Positions 53,220-60,924 of a stretch of 64,000 nucleotides of DNA are shown piece after piece (position 1 is the first letter of the stretch; each line of letters begins with the position of its first letter). The notes beneath the pieces are model-generated. The model had not been told where the DNA came from. It saw only the letters and a program-made list of their open reading frames with translations, and ran no database searches. The DNA is taken from contig NZ_RHLQ01000007.1 in the NCBI RefSeq assembly GCF_003711845.1, forward strand, positions 24,326-88,325, written 5' to 3'. The position numbers were made by a program, and so were the translations under genes. Source of the DNA: Lysinibacillus halotolerans (GTDB lineage: Bacteria; Bacillota; Bacilli; Bacillales_A; Planococcaceae).

Positions 53220-55625
53220 ATGTTAGTTTCATTAAATTGGTTAAAACAATATGTTGATATAGAAGGAATTGCGCCTGAAGAATTGGCTGAAAAAATTACC
53301 CGTTCAGGGATTGAAGTAGATGCAGTGATTGATCGTTCTCAAGGGATGACAAACATTGTCGTAGGTTATATTGTATCAAAAGAAAAACATCCGGACGCAG
53401 ATAAATTAAATATTTGCCAAGTAGAAGTAGGAGAAGGGGATGTACGACAAATTATTTGTGGTGCACCAAACGTTGCAGCAGGTCAAAAAGTAATCGTCGC
53501 ATTACCTGGTGCTCGCCTTCCTGGTGGTATTAAAATTAAAAAGGCAAAAATGCGCGGTCAAGAATCCAACGGGATGATTTGTTCCCTACAGGAACTAGGT
53601 GTGGAAGGTCGCGTTGTTCCGAAAGCTTATGCTGATGGAATTTACGTTTTACCAGAGGATGCTGTTCCTGGTAGTGATGCATTGGAATTAGTGGGGCTAC
53701 GGGATATTGTTTTAGAATTAGGCTTAACGCCAAACCGTTCAGATGCATTGTCTATGTTAGGGGTTGCTTATGAAGTAGCTGCTATTTTATCGAAGGAAGT
53801 TAAATTACCAGAAATTCAATATGAAACGATTTCTGAAAAAGCAGGGGACTACATTAACGTACGTGTTGAAGCGAAGGAAAACCCATTATATGCAGCAAAA
53901 GTAGTGAAAAATGTAAAAATCGCAGAATCACCTCTTTGGTTGCAACATTACTTAATGGCAGCTGGTGTTCGTCCTCATAACAATGTTGTCGATATTACGA
54001 ATTATATTTTAATGGAATATGGTCAACCGTTACACGCCTTTGATTATGATTCATTAAATTCGAAAGAGATTGTAGTTCGTTTAGCTCACGAAGGAGAAAA
54101 GATTGTCACTTTAGATGAACAAGAACGTACATTAAATGCCCATAATCTTGTCATTACAAATGGTGTAGAACCTGTAGCTGTTGCCGGCGTAATGGGTGGT
54201 GCTAATTCTGAAGTGACGAATAAAACAACAACTGTTGTCATTGAAGCAGCTTATTTTGAAGGCTTATCTGTTCGTCGTACTTCGAAGGAATTAGGCTTAC
54301 GTTCTGATTCATCAGCACGTTTTGAAAAAGGCGTCGATCCTAACCGAGTGCTTTTAGCTGGTGAACGAGCTGCCCAAATGTTAGCTGACATTGCAGGCGG
54401 AGAAGTATTAGATGGTACAGTATTAGTCGATGATTTAGATAAAACACCCGCGCGAGTAGTTGTATCACCTGACTACATTAACTCCCGCCTAGGTATGAAA
54501 ATTTCTTTAGAAGAAATGCTATCTATTTTAAATCGTCTACAATTTGATGTGGAAGCGGCAAACGGTTTATTAATTATTGATGTTCCGACACGACGCCAAG
54601 ATATTAAAATTGAAGAAGATATTATTGAAGAAATTGCCCGTCTATATGGATACGATGAAATTCCAATGACATTACCAGAAGGAAATGAACAAGTAGGCGG
54701 ATTAACACCTTACCAAGCTAAACGCCGTATTGTACGAAATGTGTTAGAAGGTGCTGGTCTATACCAAGCGATTACGTATTCGTTAACTTCTGATGAACTG
54801 GCCCAAAAATTTGCTTTAAAAACAGAAGATACGACGAAATTATTAATGCCGATGAGTGAAGAACGTTCCACTTTACGTCAAAGTCTGATTCCTCATTTGG
54901 TGGAAGCGGCAAGCTATAATGTGGCTCGTAAAGCAGATTCCGTTGCCCTATATGAAATTGGTTCTGTATTCCTTGGTCAAACGGAAGAGCAGTTACCATA
55001 TGAAGAAGAACATATTGCCTTTGTGTTAACAGGTAAATGGGTTGACCATACATGGCAAGGTGAAAAGTTAAATGTGGATTTCTTCGTCGCAAAAGGCATT
55101 ATCGAAAGCTTATTTGAAAAATTAGGCTTAACAGATCGTTTATCCTTCTCAAGAACAACAATGGATGGTTTACACCCAGGTCAAACTGCTGCCATCTACT
55201 TAGATGGAGAAAAAATCGGTTTAATCGGTGGTTTACATCCAACTGAGCGTAAACAATACGATTTGAAAGAAACGTATGTGGCCGAATTAAATTTAAAAGC
55301 TATTTTAGCTGCAACTGTGGAAGATTTAGTTTATGCTCCAGTACCACGTTTCCCTGCAATGACACGAGATATTGCATTGGAGCTAGATCGCTCAAAACCT
55401 GCTGGCGAGATCGTAGAAATCATTCGTCAAGCTGGTACAAAATTATTAAAAGAAGTAAAAGTGTTCGACGTTTACGAAGGAGAAAAAATGGAAGCTGGCA
55501 AAAAATCAGTTGCTTTCTCATTAACTTACTTCGATCCAGAACGTACGTTAACAGATGACGAAGTGGTAAATGCCCATAACAAAGTATTAAAAGCATTAAC
55601 AGAAGCAGGCGCTGAACTTCGCTAA
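53220..55625 (+). CDS. pheT: Phenylalanyl-tRNA synthetase beta subunit
   Basis: An 801-residue subunit. In order: an EMAP-II-like tRNA-binding domain (about 39-155, CQVEVGEGDVRQIICGAPNV), the B3/B4 editing domain (about 210-390, YILMEYGQPLHAFDYDSL; LGLRSDSSARFEKGVDP), B5 (YINSRLGMKISLEEML), the core-like fold, and a C-terminal FDX-ACB anticodon domain (RFPAMTRDIALELDRS). It contributes tRNA recognition and proofreads Tyr-tRNA-Phe. GGGGG precedes the ATG. Length is normal. Confidence 0.97.
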   Translation: MLVSLNWLKQYVDIEGIAPEELAEKITRSGIEVDAVIDRSQGMTNIVVGYIVSKEKHPDADKLNICQVEVGEGDVRQIICGAPNVAAGQKVIVALPGARLPGGIKIKKAKMRGQESNGMICSLQELGVEGRVVPKAYADGIYVLPEDAVPGSDALELVGLRDIVLELGLTPNRSDALSMLGVAYEVAAILSKEVKLPEIQYETISEKAGDYINVRVEAKENPLYAAKVVKNVKIAESPLWLQHYLMAAGVRPHNNVVDITNYILMEYGQPLHAFDYDSLNSKEIVVRLAHEGEKIVTLDEQERTLNAHNLVITNGVEPVAVAGVMGGANSEVTNKTTTVVIEAAYFEGLSVRRTSKELGLRSDSSARFEKGVDPNRVLLAGERAAQMLADIAGGEVLDGTVLVDDLDKTPARVVVSPDYINSRLGMKISLEEMLSILNRLQFDVEAANGLLIIDVPTRRQDIKIEEDIIEEIARLYGYDEIPMTLPEGNEQVGGLTPYQAKRRIVRNVLEGAGLYQAITYSLTSDELAQKFALKTEDTTKLLMPMSEERSTLRQSLIPHLVEAASYNVARKADSVALYEIGSVFLGQTEEQLPYEEEHIAFVLTGKWVDHTWQGEKLNVDFFVAKGIIESLFEKLGLTDRLSFSRTTMDGLHPGQTAAIYLDGEKIGLIGGLHPTERKQYDLKETYVAELNLKAILAATVEDLVYAPVPRFPAMTRDIALELDRSKPAGEIVEIIRQAGTKLLKEVKVFDVYEGEKMEAGKKSVAFSLTYFDPERTLTDDEVVNAHNKVLKALTEAGAELR

Positions 55626-55631
55626 TATAAG

Positions 55632-55675
55632 AGAAGAGTTGCTCGTAATACTCGGGCGCTCTTCTTGTTTTGTTT
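55632..55675 (+). terminator. Terminator of pheST
   Basis: AGAAGAGTTGCTCG (55632-55645) with CGGGCGCTCTTCT (55653-55665), with wobbles, then TGTTTTGTTT. Confidence 0.7.
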
Positions 55676-55773
55676 ACTTTTAAAATAGGGAGACCTTCTA
55701 GCTGTTTCGCTATTCAAATTTTTATTATAATGAATGGGGATAGCGCAATGATATAAATTTAAGGGGGATGTTT

Positions 55774-56313
55774 ATGTTACAAAAAGAAGAAACAGTTCTT
55801 GTATTAATTGATGTACAAGGAAAGCTAGCTGAAATCGTAGATAATAGTGAATTTGCGATTCATAATATTGCGAAAATGACAGAAGGTGTTCAAATTTTAG
55901 ATATACCTGTTCTTTGGTTAGAACAATATCCAAAAGGACTTGGGCCGACTACGGAAAAAGTTGCCCAAAAACTACAAAATCAAAAACCAATTGAAAAAAT
56001 TACATTTAGCGCTTACGATACACCAAAATTTGTAGAGCAATTAGAAAAAACGGGACGTAAAAAAGTATTGCTTGCCGGTATTGAAACCCATATTTGTGTG
56101 TATCAAACAGCTGTTCATTTACTTCAAAATGGTTATGAAGTGGAAGTATTAGCTGATTGCGTTTCATCAAGAACGGCTAAAAATAATGAAATTGGGCTTC
56201 AAAAAATGATGCAACTAGGTGCGAAGGTAACGAGTGTAGAAATGGCCCTCTTTGAAATGCTTCAAGTCGCTAAAGGAGACCAATTTAAAGCGATTAGTAA
56301 ACTTGTAAAATAA
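55774..56313 (+). CDS. Isochorismatase-family cysteine hydrolase
   Basis: A 179-residue YcaC-like protein. The expected triad is visible: Asp in VLVLIDVQGKLAE, Lys in the VAQKLQNQKPIEKITFSAYD region, and Cys in LLAGIETHICVYQTAVHLLQ. Such enzymes cleave amide or ester bonds in small molecules; the substrate is unknown. An ATG at 55768 abuts the AAGGGGG ribosome binding site, so the ATG at 55774 is the better start. A stand-alone gene with its own terminator, absent from this place in B. subtilis. Confidence 0.85.
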   Translation: MLQKEETVLVLIDVQGKLAEIVDNSEFAIHNIAKMTEGVQILDIPVLWLEQYPKGLGPTTEKVAQKLQNQKPIEKITFSAYDTPKFVEQLEKTGRKKVLLAGIETHICVYQTAVHLLQNGYEVEVLADCVSSRTAKNNEIGLQKMMQLGAKVTSVEMALFEMLQVAKGDQFKAISKLVK

Positions 56314-56327
56314 AAGGGTTCATATGT

Positions 56328-56359
56328 AGCCATACTCCAATTTTGGGGTATGGCTTTTT
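56328..56359 (+). terminator. Terminator of the isochorismatase-family gene
   Basis: AGCCATACTCCAA (56328-56340) with TTGGGGTATGGCT (56343-56355), one wobble, then TTTT. The stretch 56360-56675 downstream shows no gene I can support. Confidence 0.85.
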
Positions 56360-56675
56360 AGTTTGTGGTCGAGTTGTTAATTTACTTAAAAATACATTGA
56401 AGGGCATTCGCTTAAAGAAGTGTACGAATTTATAAATAAAAGTTAATTTTTGAGCAGTTACTTTAGTTGAATAACAATCCTCCCTAATCCGATGTATTGC
56501 TGATAAACAGTCTATTAAATGGATAATTATGTTAAAGAATAATGGAATGGGCTGGCGATATACAAAATGATTGGTAACAAGGTGTTAAGCCAAAAATAAA
56601 GATGGATCAACTTTTAAAAGTGGAAAGGTTTATTGCAAAATAAAAGTATGGCGTGTTTTTTAAACATGTTATTCA

Positions 56676-56705
56676 ATAAAAAAAGCGCATAGTTTTACCT
56701 AGCGC
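56676..56705 (-). terminator. Terminator of rnhC
   Basis: On the minus strand GCGCTAG (56705-56699) pairs with CTATGCGC (56692-56685), followed by a T-run (A tract at 56676-56684 on the plus strand). Confidence 0.75.
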
Positions 56706-56716
56706 CTCTTTCCAAT

Positions 56717-57652
56717 TTATCTCTTTTTCTCCACGAGTTTTTTTGCTTTTTCTGTATTAGCAAAATGCCATTTTGTAATCGACTTTAATGTATCTTGACC
56801 TTGTTCTAACCAAATGCGAGCAGCCATTTCATCGACTTTACCACTAGCACCCTTTTGTAATTCGAAGCCGACCATTTCTGCAAGCCGATCCATTTCTTTC
56901 AAAAAGGCGTAGCGGGCTAAGATAGAAGCAGCAGCAACTGCGACATGAAGTTGTTCGGCCTTTGTAGAAAACAAAACATTTTCTCGAACAATTTCTTTTT
57001 CATTTTTTATATGGTTATAGTAAATGGAGCGTTCTGCAAACTGGTCAATTAAAATATAATCCGGCTTTGCAGGGTCCATTTTAGACAATACATGTTTAAT
57101 CGCTTGGTTATGAAGCAATGCTTTTATTTTCCCTTGGGAATAGCCTTTCCCTTGAAGTATATTATATTTTTCATTGCGCAATGTTAAGATGCTATAGGTG
57201 CACACTGACATAATGTCTGGTGCTATTTTTCGCATAATGCGATCGTTTAACATTTTTGAATCTTTTACACCAAGCTCTGTAATTAATTCAATTTTATCTT
57301 TCGGAACATAAACAGCAGCAACCGTTATCGGACCAAAATAGTCACCGGTACCTGTTTCGTCTGACCCAATGACCGACATTGTTGAAAACTGTTCGGGAAG
57401 GGTATCGCCCTTTGTTTTAATTTCTTTGGAAGTAGCTGTTTTCGTTTTTAATTCCCCCCAACGACTTGCCTCTCTTTTTGCCCCAACCCCTTGAAACATC
57501 ACTTTACCAGATTTATAGATCGTAATGGCTGTATCTGGTAGTTTTGCAGCAAAAATAACTCCAGGTGCATTTCGTTCAACGCTTGATGAAGCATAAAAAC
57601 TTTTCACCTGATTTTGTATATCGGTTGAAAGTTGTAGCACAATATTTGCCAT
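56717..57652 (-). CDS. rnhC: Ribonuclease HIII
   Basis: A 311-residue enzyme cutting RNA in RNA-DNA hybrids. The N-terminal TBP-like substrate-binding domain (about 1-85; SGKVMFQGVGAKREASRWG) distinguishes HIII from HII. The catalytic DEDE site is seen in VIGSDETGTGDYFGPITVAA (Asp, Glu), LGVKDSKMLND (Asp) and the later VAAASILARYAFLKEMD. The start at 57652 follows GAAGGGAA; in-frame extensions upstream are AT-rich, non-conserved sequence. It is divergent from zapA with a 540-bp gap, wider than in B. subtilis. Confidence 0.95.
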   Translation of the reverse strand: MANIVLQLSTDIQNQVKSFYASSSVERNAPGVIFAAKLPDTAITIYKSGKVMFQGVGAKREASRWGELKTKTATSKEIKTKGDTLPEQFSTMSVIGSDETGTGDYFGPITVAAVYVPKDKIELITELGVKDSKMLNDRIMRKIAPDIMSVCTYSILTLRNEKYNILQGKGYSQGKIKALLHNQAIKHVLSKMDPAKPDYILIDQFAERSIYYNHIKNEKEIVRENVLFSTKAEQLHVAVAAASILARYAFLKEMDRLAEMVGFELQKGASGKVDEMAARIWLEQGQDTLKSITKWHFANTEKAKKLVEKKR

Positions 57653-57897
57653 AAATTCGTTCCCTTCTTTGTTCCATGTACTATAAATATTAAGGATGAC
57701 ATAAATCATGATGAAAAAATAGTACATTGTTTTGTGTATCTGTAGGTAATTGATTTTTATAAGATGCTTACATTATATATATTTAAATAAGAATGGAAAA
57801 ATACTTCTAAGTTTATTTATAGCCTAACAAAAATCCATCAATTATCTAGTACAGAAAACATAGCAAAGATAGTTTGAAAAATAATGTGAGGCTATGA

Positions 57898-57978
57898 TTA
57901 CAAATTGCCTTCATTGACATATTTCATCTCACCATTTACAATAACCAATTCTAAATTTAATTTTGCGAATGGAATGAG
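57898..57978 (-). pseudogene. C-terminal relic resembling an amidohydrolase
   Basis: On the minus strand a 26-codon open stretch ending at TAA reads LIPFAKLNLELVIVNGEMKY then VNEGNL. The pattern LxLVIVNGEMxYxNEG is like the last beta strands of metal-dependent amidohydrolases (…VxxTIVDGKxVYE…). A stop codon lies immediately upstream and no catalytic part is left. It sits in the long rnhC-zapA gap and supports a deletion there. The family guess is weak. Confidence 0.35.
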
Positions 57979-58194
57979 CTAAAAGTCCTGCTAGTATTGG
58001 TTTTGTAACCTTATTGTAGTTGTACTATGCAAACTAAAGATGGTATGATATGTATTATAAATTTCGTAATAGATTCAAACGTAGTAGAATTGACCAAACA
58101 GTTAATTTGTTTGGTTGTTTTATTCATACTTTGCAAAGAAAAAAAGATTGTAAATGAATCATTGGGTTTTGCTTACGGTTTAGGGGGTATTGCA

Positions 58195-58455
58195 TTGGCT
58201 GAACAAGAAAAAAATCGAATATCAGTAGAAATTTTCGGGCATTCGTATAAAATAGTTGGCTCCGAATCTACTGGACATATGCGATTAGTTGCTTCTATAG
58301 TAGATGATAAAATGCGAGAAATGCATGTACATAATCCATCATTAGATAGTTCTAAGATAGCCGTTCTAACAGCTGTCAATACCGTTCATGAATTATTAAA
58401 ATTAAAAGAACAAGTTGAAAAACTTGAAGAAGAAGTGAAAAAATTAAAGGGTTGA
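58195..58455 (+). CDS. zapA: Cell division protein ZapA
   Basis: An 86-residue FtsZ-associated protein that crosslinks Z-ring filaments. The N-terminal domain ([20 protein letters not shown]) is followed by [20 protein letters not shown] and a C-terminal coiled coil ([20 protein letters not shown]). The likely start is TTG 58195, 6 nt after AGGGGGT, giving the usual family length. In-frame sequence upstream to 58027 is hydrophobic, not conserved and unsupported. It precedes yshB by 5 bp. Confidence 0.92.
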   Translation: MAEQEKNRISVEIFGHSYKIVGSESTGHMRLVASIVDDKMREMHVHNPSLDSSKIAVLTAVNTVHELLKLKEQVEKLEEEVKKLKG

Positions 58456-58460
58456 ATTGA

Positions 58461-59000
58461 ATGTTAGATATTATATTACTGATTATATTTGCTGCTAGCC
58501 TACTAGTAGGCTTAAAAAGAGGCTTCATCGTGCAAGCTATTCATCTTGCCAGCTTCTTTGTTGCACTGATTGTCGCTTATATTTATTACAAACCGCTAGC
58601 AGAAAAATTTGTACTATGGATTCCTTATCCAGGGGTGACAGATAGTTCATCCATGGTACTAGTTTTAGATTCTTTAAATGTAGATGAAACATTTTATCGA
58701 ATTATCGCCTTTGCGGTCATTTTCTTTGCAGTAAAAATTGCCTTACAAATTCTTGGTTCAGTATTTGATTTTATTACATATTTACCAATATTAAATTCTG
58801 TTAACCGTATTTTAGGGGCTATCCTTTGCTTTATCGAGTTCTATTTCATTTTGTTTATATTAATGTATGTGTTAGCATTAATTCCGATGGGACCGATTCA
58901 AAATATGATGGATGGTTCATTCATTGCCAATCTTATGCTTGAGCACACACCAATTTTTACCGATATGGTTCGGGATTGGTGGTATATTTACAAACAATAA
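58461..59000 (+). CDS. yshB: CvpA family membrane protein (YshB)
   Basis: A 179-residue membrane protein with four predicted helices (about 3-20, 25-45, 78-98, 110-135). The CvpA signature LDIILLIIFAASLLVGLKRG opens the protein. E. coli CvpA is needed for colicin V production; the general role is unknown. Its ATG lies 5 bp after the zapA stop, and polX and mutS2 follow, the same order as in B. subtilis. A 17-bp hairpin after the gene may separate it from polX. Confidence 0.88.
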   Translation: MLDIILLIIFAASLLVGLKRGFIVQAIHLASFFVALIVAYIYYKPLAEKFVLWIPYPGVTDSSSMVLVLDSLNVDETFYRIIAFAVIFFAVKIALQILGSVFDFITYLPILNSVNRILGAILCFIEFYFILFILMYVLALIPMGPIQNMMDGSFIANLMLEHTPIFTDMVRDWWYIYKQ

Positions 59001-59038
59001 GTATATTTGTTATTCGTCTGTCGTTTGACAATCGACTT

Positions 59039-59080
59039 AAAGGAAATGTCCCAAAGCGACTTTTGGGGCATTTCCTTTTT
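59039..59080 (+). terminator. Terminator after yshB
   Basis: AAAGGAAATGTCCCAAA (59039-59055) with TTTGGGGCATTTCCTTT (59062-59078), one wobble, continuing in T. Confidence 0.85.
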
Positions 59081-59107
59081 CAGCGGAATAGTATAGAAAT
59101 TAGACGG

Positions 59108-59116
59108 TTATCCACA
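59108..59116 (+). promoter_or_regulatory. Perfect DnaA box upstream of polX
   Basis: TTATCCACA matches the DnaA 9-mer consensus exactly. It lies 61 bp before the polX ATG, after the yshB terminator. A single box could occur by chance; the placement before a DNA repair gene is notable. Confidence 0.5.
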
Positions 59117-59176
59117 TATGAAAGAGTTGCGGCAAAGTATGTCCCTATATTCTTTCTTAAAGAGGAGGCAACATAA

Positions 59177-60886
59177 ATGAATAAAAAAATGGTCATTAAA
59201 ACGTTAGAAAAAATTGCCCTTTTATTAGAGTTACAAGGGGAAAATCCCTTTAAAGTATCTGCCTTTCGAAAGGCAGCTAATGCCCTTGAATTAGATGAGC
59301 GTAGTTTAAATGAAATTGAGGATATTACGGCTTTAAAAGGAATTGGAAAGGGAACAGCAACCGTTATTCATGAATTGATAGAAACAGGGCAATCTACTCA
59401 GCTGAAGGAGCTGGAAGAAGTTGTACCAAAAGGGTTAATCCCATTATTAAAACTTCCAGGTTTAGGTGGGAAAAAACTAGCAAAACTTTATAGTGAACTA
59501 GGAATTGATAGCGCTGAAAGTTTGAGAGCTGCATGTGTTGCTCAACAAATTCGTCAGTTAGCTGGTTTTGGACCGAAATCAGAAGAGAAAATATTAAAGG
59601 AACTTGACCAATTAGGAGAGCGCAGTGAACGATTACCGATTTGGTATTTACAACAAATTGTTAATGAAATTAATGAAGTGTTACGTTCTATTACAGAAAT
59701 TCAAAAGTTTTCTGTAGCGGGAAGCTTCCGTCGAGTAAGTGAAATGAGTAAGGATATCGATTTTATCGTTGCTACAGAGAAACCTGAACAAGTAAAGGAT
59801 CAATTACTGAAACAATTGACAATTAAAGAGGTTGTTGCGGCTGGTGATACGAAGGTATCGGTCGTATTAGATGCAGAAGATGTTGTCAATGTTGATTTTC
59901 GCCTCGTTACAATGAAAGAATATGCAACAGCCCTTCATCATTTTACAGGCTCGAAAGATCACAATGTACGCATGCGTCAACTAGCTAAGGAACAAGGAAA
60001 GAAAATTAGCGAATACGGAGTAGAACAGCCGGATGGTACAATTATGACCTTCGATACTGAAGAAGATTTCTTCGCCCATTTTGGTTTGCCATTTATTCCT
60101 CCGATGGTTCGGGAATCAGGGAAAGAGTTGGAACGAGTAGATGAACTCGAAGGACTTGTATCCCTTGAACATATTGTATCGGATTTACACATGCACACGA
60201 CTTGGTCTGATGGTGCCCATACCGTAAAAGAAATGGGACAAGCTTTAATTGAGCGAGGATATACCCACGGTGTTATTACAGACCATTCCCAATATTTAAA
60301 AGTGGCAAATGGTTTGACGCCAGAACGACTTAAAAAACAACGATTGGAAATTTATGATTTCAATGAAGCGAACCCAGATTTTCGTTTATTTGCTGGGACA
60401 GAGATGGACATTTTACCAAATGCTACATTAGATTTTGACGATGACGTACTAAAAGAATTGGATTTTGTTATCGCATCCATCCATTCGAGTTTTTCACAGC
60501 CCCAAGAAAAAATTATGGAGCGGCTATTTACAGCAATACAAAATCCATACGTCCATATGATTGCCCATCCAACAGGACGAATTATTGGTCAGCGGGAAGG
60601 GTATAATCCGGATGTGCCGCAATTAATTCAGTGGGCAGCGGAGTATGGGAAAATTTTAGAATTAAATGCAAGCCCTTATAGATTAGATTTATGTATTGAG
60701 CATTTAATGATGGCGATGGAATACAACGTACCGATTGCCATTAATACAGATGCCCACGCCATTGAACAACTGGATGTGATGGAAATTGGCGCGAAATATG
60801 CTCAAAAGGCTTGGTTGAAAAAAGAGTTAGTTGTCAATACGTGGTCTTTAGAACAATTTGAAACTTTTATTAGGAAAAACAAGTAA
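59177..60886 (+). CDS. polX: Family X DNA polymerase/3'-5' exonuclease PolX
   Basis: A 569-residue repair enzyme. The POLX core comes first: two helix-hairpin-helix units (ALKGIGKGTATVIHELIETG; LPGLGGKKLAKLYSELGI) and the nucleotidyltransferase signature VAGSFRRVSEMSKDIDFIVA, with the third Asp in VVNVDFRLV. The C-terminal PHP domain has intact metal motifs: DLHMHTTWSDGAHTVKEMG, TDHSQYLKVANG, IASIHSSF and INTDAHA, giving 3'-5' exonuclease and AP-endonuclease activity. AGAGGAGG precedes the ATG. mutS2 follows after 38 bp. Confidence 0.95.
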   Translation: MNKKMVIKTLEKIALLLELQGENPFKVSAFRKAANALELDERSLNEIEDITALKGIGKGTATVIHELIETGQSTQLKELEEVVPKGLIPLLKLPGLGGKKLAKLYSELGIDSAESLRAACVAQQIRQLAGFGPKSEEKILKELDQLGERSERLPIWYLQQIVNEINEVLRSITEIQKFSVAGSFRRVSEMSKDIDFIVATEKPEQVKDQLLKQLTIKEVVAAGDTKVSVVLDAEDVVNVDFRLVTMKEYATALHHFTGSKDHNVRMRQLAKEQGKKISEYGVEQPDGTIMTFDTEEDFFAHFGLPFIPPMVRESGKELERVDELEGLVSLEHIVSDLHMHTTWSDGAHTVKEMGQALIERGYTHGVITDHSQYLKVANGLTPERLKKQRLEIYDFNEANPDFRLFAGTEMDILPNATLDFDDDVLKELDFVIASIHSSFSQPQEKIMERLFTAIQNPYVHMIAHPTGRIIGQREGYNPDVPQLIQWAAEYGKILELNASPYRLDLCIEHLMMAMEYNVPIAINTDAHAIEQLDVMEIGAKYAQKAWLKKELVVNTWSLEQFETFIRKNK

Positions 60887-60924
60887 GTATATAGATATGT
60901 TACAAAAACAGGAGGTGTTCGGGA

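Noticed and set aside
56579..56643. Short open stretch reading KMDQLLKVERFIAK before the rnhC terminator
   Set aside because: Fewer than 20 codons, no similarity recognised, stop codon directly upstream; could be chance.
58027..58194. Hydrophobic N-terminal extension of ZapA, suggesting a membrane-anchored ZapA
   Set aside because: The TTG at 58195 has a well-spaced AGGGGGT and gives the normal ZapA length; the upstream residues look like translated intergenic DNA.
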